64,000 nt of DNA from Seison nebaliae (lineage: Eukaryota; Rotifera; Pararotatoria; Seisonacea; Seisonidae), in NCBI GenBank assembly GCA_023231475.1, contig JALJEE010001557.1, positions 1 through 64,000 of the forward strand, in the 5' to 3' direction. The notes under the pieces are model-generated. The model worked only from the letters and a program-made list of their open reading frames with translations. It ran no database searches and was not told the DNA's origin. Below, in pieces: positions 60,772-64,000 of this stretch. Made by a program: the position numbers and the translations under genes. Each line of letters opens with the position of its first letter. Position 1 is the first letter of the stretch.

Positions 60772-61062
60772 ATGAGTTTAACTTCAAAAATCGTCTTAGG
60801 GTGCTCGTTAAGTGGTTGTGCTGGTGTGATCTGGTATGTGAATCATCTGAAAGACAAAGAACAAGAAGTTGAGAATTTCTTTAAAAATTTAATTTCTATC
60901 TCTAACATGTAGAGGATGTCAAAGAATGTATTGAAAGATTTGTTTGAAGCGAATGAGAATGCTAAATCAAATCCACCTGAAAATGTGTTGACAGTTCAAG
61001 AGAATAAAGAGTTATATGACGAACAATTACGAATCATAAATAAATTGAAAGCAAAACAATAA
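60772..61062 (+). CDS. PET117: PET117-like cytochrome c oxidase assembly factor (81 aa)
   Basis: Two exons, 60772-60867 and 60913-61062, joined by a 45-base intron (GTTGAG to TAG), give 81 aa, the same as human PET117. The opening MSLTSKIVLGCSLSGCAGVI fits the family's short membrane/targeting helix, followed by the charged KDKEQERMSKNVLKDLFEANE and the C-terminal TVQENKELYDEQLRIINKL. PET117 links haem a synthesis (COX15) to complex IV assembly in mitochondria. Each exon is too short to stand out as a reading frame. Identification rests on N-terminal similarity, exact size and arrangement, so it is good but not certain. It ends 195 bases before the next ABCA gene on the same strand. Confidence 0.72.
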
Positions 61063-61257
61063 AAAAAACTTTTGAAAGAGATATCAAGGATCTTTCCCTT
61101 TTCCCCAAATTGACGTCATGTCCACTCCTAATTTATTTTCTGACGTTAACATCGTAAAAATGAGAAATAAAACATTATTTGAAATTAAAATTTTTTAATA
61201 ATACATAATAATTATTATAATTTAATATATTTCTTTCAGATATCTCCATTCCATTCA

Positions 61258-64000
61258 ATGTCTCTAGAATTTGTACAATTTCGTGGATTAATTCGAAGAA
61301 ATTTCACAATAATCCGTAGACATTTCACATTTCTTTTAACAGTTCATTTTCTTTCTCATTCATCTACAAATCTATCACATTCTAGTGTATAATTATACCG
61401 ATAATATTTTGTTTAATTGTAATTGGAAGTGAAAGTTTAAAAGAAGATTCACTTCCATCAATTGGAACGATTTTGAGAGAGTCACCAGAATTCACTCAAT
61501 CGATCCATTCAGAAGAGAACAAATTCTATCAACATTATTTCTCGAGAAAGATTCCATTCAAAAAACCGAATTCAAAACATGAAATTCTCATATTTGAAGA
61601 GAAGAAAAATTCGAGTGAGAAATTTCAAGAAATTTTGAATGATAATCAAATTCGATTTTCGTTCGTTAATAATTCAAGTGAAATCGAAACGAAATTGGCA
61701 TTGAATTGGAAGACGATAATTTTTGGAGTGAAATTCAAGAATACCATTTCAATTCATTTTCAATATAATAATAAGAAGAGTTCGAAATCGTTTTCTGATA
61801 TAACGGAAATCGATGAAGGAATTCAGGAATTTCGCGATTTTATCATCTCTGGAAATAATGACCGTTCATGTATTTATGCTTATGGTCTCTCCAATGATGA
61901 TCATGAATGTTATGTGAAATTGAGGAATGATAAAGGAATTTATTATTCGTTTCTTCTTCTTCTTAAATCAATGGGAATTGAAGAATTCGATCAATTCAAT
62001 TGGTCTTTCCAACTCCATTACACTAATGAGACTATCGAATCATTTAAAGATGAGAAAACGAGTTCGATTTCACAAATCAATTCCATCTCGTTAATTCTTC
62101 TACCGTTATTGGTGAGTGGAATTATCACTCCCATTCTTATGGTAATGATCGAAGAGAAGGAGACACAAGTGAGACATGTCATGATCATTATTGGCATGAA
62201 AATTTATATTTGGTGGTACAGATTTTTTCTTCTTCATTTTTTCCTTTTCTAAATTTCAGAATTTTTTTAGGATTGCATGGTTTTCTCTTATTATTCTTGT
62301 GAGCATTATTCAAAGTATTTTTTTTATAATTTTAACAATCATATTCGACATCTTCTCGGACGGATCGAATAGATTCGAATTGGCAATCGTCATCTTTTTA
62401 TACGCATGTTCATTCACTACTTTCTCTTTCGTTTTTTACTTATTCTTCGATCGTCCGAAAACTTATATGAATTTCTTGACGATTTCTGATATGATTCTCA
62501 ATTTCCTTTTCGTCATTCCAATGGTCATGATAGGAGTGGATGTTCATGTACCGAAAGTGATGTCTATTCTTTTCTGTTTCAATCCGTCTTTCCCCTTCCA
62601 AATCTATTTGACAAAAGTTATCTCAATTTTCAACAATTACAAAATCATTTAAACCTATTCATTTCTAGTTAGATAATGAGAATGAGAAATATTCAGAATT
62701 CCTTCAGAACGAATTAGATAATCGTCAAGATATTGGCAATCTATTGACCAGTACAGAAATCATAATTTATCAATTTGTCATTACCATATTATATTTGATT
62801 ATAACGATAATATCCGATCATTTCATTAATAGTTCCCTCCATTTTCTCATGTTCAAATGAAATATTTTTTTAGAGAAATATGCAGCAGATGATTTGGAGA
62901 ATGGGAATGTATTGATGGAAGTGAAGAATTTAAAAAAGATTTATCATAAAAAACGATTAATTCCTAAGAAATATTATCAGTCTGATGATTTGGTGGCTGT
63001 GAACGATCTCTCATTTAAGATCGAACGTGGAGAATTGTTAGCATTGATCGGTCATAATGGTGCGGGAAAAACGTCATTAATTAAATGTCTCATTGGAATG
63101 GAGAAATGGAATGATGGAAGTATCTCGATGAATGAGAAGAATTCCATCGGAATTTGTCCTCAAGAAAATACGATTATTAAACAATTAACATGTTATGAGA
63201 ATATTTTAGCATTCTCTTCAATCAACGGACAATATCAATGTGATAAGATTAATAGTGTTCTCTCACAATTAGGTCTATTATCTATGAGGAATAAGAAATC
63301 TGGTGGATTGAGTGGAGGACAAAAGAGGAAATTATCGTTGGCGATGGCTGTAATTAGTCAACCACAAATCCTCATTCTAGACGAACCAACAACTGGTATG
63401 GATCCTCAAAGTCGTCATAATGTCTGGAAATTTTTAAAAAATTATAAAATGTATGGTTTGGATGATGGTTTGAATGGAACTTTGGCACCATGTATCATTC
63501 TCTCCACTCACTACATGGACGAGGCGGATATCGTTGGTGACAATAAACTGATGATGGCACACGGTCAATTACGATGTTATGGCACTTCACTCGATCTTAA
63601 AATGGAATTCGGTTCTGGGAAATATTTGACAATAACAAAAAAAACGGGGAAAACATCAAAGGAGAATAATTTAATTATTAACCAAATTCTCCAAACGAAA
63701 GACATCAAATTAGAAGAGGAGACGAATGAATTATTGAAATTTTTCATCTCAAGTAAACTTCCTTCCATCACTTTTTTGGAAACCATCAAAAAAGTTCAAG
63801 AAATGCAGGATTTGAAACGGATTTATCGTTTCATAATCAATTCCATTACTTTGGAACATTTATTCCTCAAATTGAACAAAGAAGAAAATGAGAGTGTGGA
63901 ATCATTAAATGGAACGATTAGTAATCAATCGGTTGAATTGCAAGAAATGGATCGTATTCATCGAGATTCCGATAATATTATCAGAAATGATGGAAATGAC
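61258..64000 (+). CDS. second ABCA-type transporter, 5' portion (runs off window)
   Basis: Exons 61258-61341, 61386-62215, 62271-62616, 62669-62831 and 62874 to beyond 64000, all in frame (about 850 aa visible). Layout: an N-terminal basic segment (RRNFTIIRRHFTFLL) and TM1 (IIIPIIFCLIVIG), a soluble loop of about 180 residues with many Asn-X-Ser/Thr sites, then a cluster of membrane helices (SLILLPLLVSGIITPI, EEKETQVRHVMIIIGM-type coupling helix and others). NBD1 has Walker A GHNGAGKTS, signature LSGGQKRK, Walker B ILILDEPTTGMDP and switch histidine STHYMDEAD. Sequence differs clearly from the transporter at 35.8-41.7 kb, so this is not a recent duplicate. A strong acceptor-like TTTCTTTCAG ends at 61239, just before the ATG. 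Confidence 0.88.

Noticed and set aside
38025-64000. The two ABCA genes as a recent tandem duplication
   Set aside because: Their sequences around the Walker motifs and loops differ widely, exon structures differ, and several unrelated genes lie between them.

Overview
The window is nuclear DNA of a small-genome animal. It is AT-rich and gene-dense. I resolve about 18 protein-coding genes, most of them split by very short introns, typically 40-60 bases. A secretory neuropeptide precursor and a BK-type potassium channel indicate a nervous system. A thioredoxin/three-NDPK outer-arm dynein protein (NME8 type) and a PIH1D2-like dynein-assembly factor indicate motile cilia or flagella. That argues against nematodes, and against mites with aflagellate sperm. 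Gene density and intron size would suit a miniaturised ciliated invertebrate such as an orthonectid or a compact-genome spiralian, but the species cannot be fixed from the sequence.

Layout. 0-3 kb: edge of an unknown gene, the ATP synthase delta subunit (both minus strand), then the mitochondrial trifunctional enzyme beta subunit. 3-15 kb: a giant intronless Musashi-family RNA-binding protein (minus) with a 6.3 kb gene-free upstream region. 15-25.5 kb: a PWWP chromatin protein, a hypothetical gene, the mitochondrial calcium uniporter (minus), a long coiled-coil protein, and an unrecognised secreted protein (minus). 25.5-31.3 kb: a repeat-bearing gap, fructosamine-3-kinase-related protein, an intronless PLP aminotransferase, and PIH1D2. 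31.4-34.5 kb: DOHH and NOP53 in tight tandem on minus. 35.8-41.7 kb: a complete ABCA transporter (14 exons, 1,697 aa). 43-50 kb: a small one-helix membrane protein and a complete SLO1/BK channel. 51.8-60.1 kb: a neuropeptide precursor, a PHD-finger protein, and NME8. 60.8-64 kb: PET117 and the first part of a second ABCA transporter, which runs off the window.

The most striking observation concerns splicing. I placed introns by keeping reading frames and family alignments. About 77 of 82 unambiguous introns begin GTT and not GTA/GTG, and no GTAAGT site is used. Acceptors are mostly TAG (about 56 of 84), with roughly equal numbers of CAG and AAG. Two genes appear to need introns of only 14-26 bases. 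Other points worth checking are a BK channel whose calcium-bowl aspartates are gone, an MCU with DIVE in place of DIME, and an NME8 thioredoxin domain lacking the first redox cysteine.

Mitochondrial themes recur (ATP5F1D, HADHB, MCU, PET117), as do ribosome/translation (NOP53, DOHH) and ciliary functions (NME8, PIH1D2). Apart from the close NOP53-DOHH, ATP5F1D-edge gene and PET117-ABCA pairs, I see no sign that neighbours form functional clusters.
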